DNA of 64,000 nucleotides, from the NCBI GenBank assembly GCA_036346405.1, contig CM070559.1, forward strand, positions 43,638,518-43,702,517, given 5' to 3'. Of the stretch, positions 63,171-64,000 are shown piece after piece. Each line of letters starts with the position of its first letter. Position 1 is the stretch's first letter. This DNA comes from Phyllostachys edulis. Lineage: Eukaryota; Streptophyta; Magnoliopsida; Poales; Poaceae. The notes beneath the pieces were generated by a model, which was given only the letters and a program-made list of their open reading frames with translations, searched no databases and was not told the DNA's origin. The translations under genes were made by a program, and so were the position numbers.

Positions 63171-64000
63171 TCAATCTTGTCTAGCAGCTTGAGTCTCGTC
63201 ATGTGTTGATAGCTTAATTTCGCTTGCTCTAGCCCTTCGTGTCATGATGCTATTGTTTTCAAATGTGTTTTGCAAATAGTTGAGGCTTATGCATCTAATC
63301 CTTGTAACATATGACTATAATTTGCAAATGTGTTTTTGAAGTTGCTTCAAGTTCATGCACCTACTCTTTGTGACATCAGACTATAGTTTGCGAATGGTTG
63401 AGGTTCATGTCTTTCTTTGCGTTGAAAGTCTGGTCGAACTGACCGAACTCGCGGTCTAACCACACCAGTTAGCCTTTTCTAGTACGCTTTTCTTTGGAAC
63501 CTCGGTGTGTCACAATCTGAACACCATTATGTAGCCGGACTGACCGAACCACTGTCTAAATGGTGTTCTTTGCCGGACTGACTGGTCCTGGGATCTAACC
63601 GGCACGGGCAGCTTTTTCTAGAACAATATTTCTGGAGTTAGGTTTTGAAACCTTGCTCCATAGACTGACCATCGTTGCTTGAGCAGTCTGACTGGACCAC
63701 GTTCTGACCACACCGGTCAATATTTTCGAGAACCATTTTTATGGAGGTTGCTTCTAGTACATTACATTCGGACTGACCACAGTTGTTCGTGTGAACCGAC
63801 CGGACCTTGGTCTGACCACCACAGTAAATATTTTCCTGTAGCATTTTCGATCATTGTTTGTGGTCATTTTTGCCTCCCAGTCTGCTCGAACCTTGTATGT
63901 ATGATCTAACTGGCATGTGTTTTCAACGGTTAGTTTCTGTGCATTAAACGCTACAGAAAATAGTTGTTGGAACTGTAGACCGAACTGACCGACAGTATAC
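63171..64000. repeat. Degenerate GACTGACC/GACCGGAC repeats, probably part of an LTR
   Basis: From 63420 onward, units combining a GACTGACC-like motif, CGGTC/GTCTGACC and an AACCATTTT-like spacer recur at irregular distances of roughly 100 bp (about 63428, 63537, 63577, 63662, 63772, 63783). The same kind of motif (GGTCGGACCGCCCGACC) occurs in the solo LTR at 37192-39276, suggesting a related LTR. The element runs out of the window. Confidence 0.4.

Overview
This window is plant nuclear DNA from a grass (Poaceae). Evidence: one intact six-exon D-type cyclin gene resembling grass CYCD4;1/CYCD2-type proteins, GC-rich gene 5' ends, many small inverted-repeat elements, and very dense nested LTR retrotransposons of the Tekay/Del chromovirus, BARE-1/Angela and Dasheng/RIRE2 kinds. 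The species cannot be fixed from the sequence alone.

Layout. 1-1.5 kb: decayed transposon-type coding remnant. 1.56-25.7 kb: a minus-strand Ty3/gypsy chromovirus (left LTR 1557-4758; gag-pol in two halves, 25711-22771 and 5812-4794). It is split inside the integrase region by a 16.9 kb non-autonomous, Dasheng-like element (5818-22765, TSD GGTCC). That element carries five different tandem-repeat arrays, and one monomer of the last array is split by a BARE-like Ty1/copia element (13351-21814, TSD CAAGC). 25.7-34.7 kb: solo LTRs of the gypsy family nested in one another (remnant > solo LTR 26163-33230 > solo LTR 26455-29394). 35.3-40.0 kb: a broken plus-strand copia whose RNase H is interrupted by a 2.1 kb solo LTR (37192-39276, TSD GTACT).

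40.0-43.4 kb is the only convincing host gene: cyclin D (exons at 40685-40990, 41563-41649, 41756-41854, 41962-42163, 42273-42385, 42611-42853), predicted to give 349 residues with an LxCxE retinoblastoma-binding motif. It has roughly 0.7 kb of non-transposon upstream sequence between it and a copia 3' LTR in the same orientation.

43.4-57.6 kb is mostly non-coding: a possible decayed minus-strand gene (44.77-46.37 kb) with a GC-rich upstream region, several inverted-repeat (foldback/MITE-like) elements and a small solo LTR (56513-57038). 57.65-60.95 kb is another clean gypsy solo LTR (TSD GTCTG), inserted in the middle of a foldback element. 61.7-62.7 kb holds a decayed plant-mobile-domain (PMD) gene on the minus strand. 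The window ends in GACCG/CTGACC-rich degenerate repeats.

The parts do not form a pathway. The cyclin is a cell-cycle regulator (CDK partner, RB binding). Nearly everything else is a layered insertion record whose order can be read from target-site duplications. The most unusual signals are a higher-order repeat (about 470 bp, made of six ~78-bp monomers) inside a retroelement, and a conserved, palindrome-rich 78-bp block in the gypsy LTRs where a base pair of the palindrome has changed on both arms.
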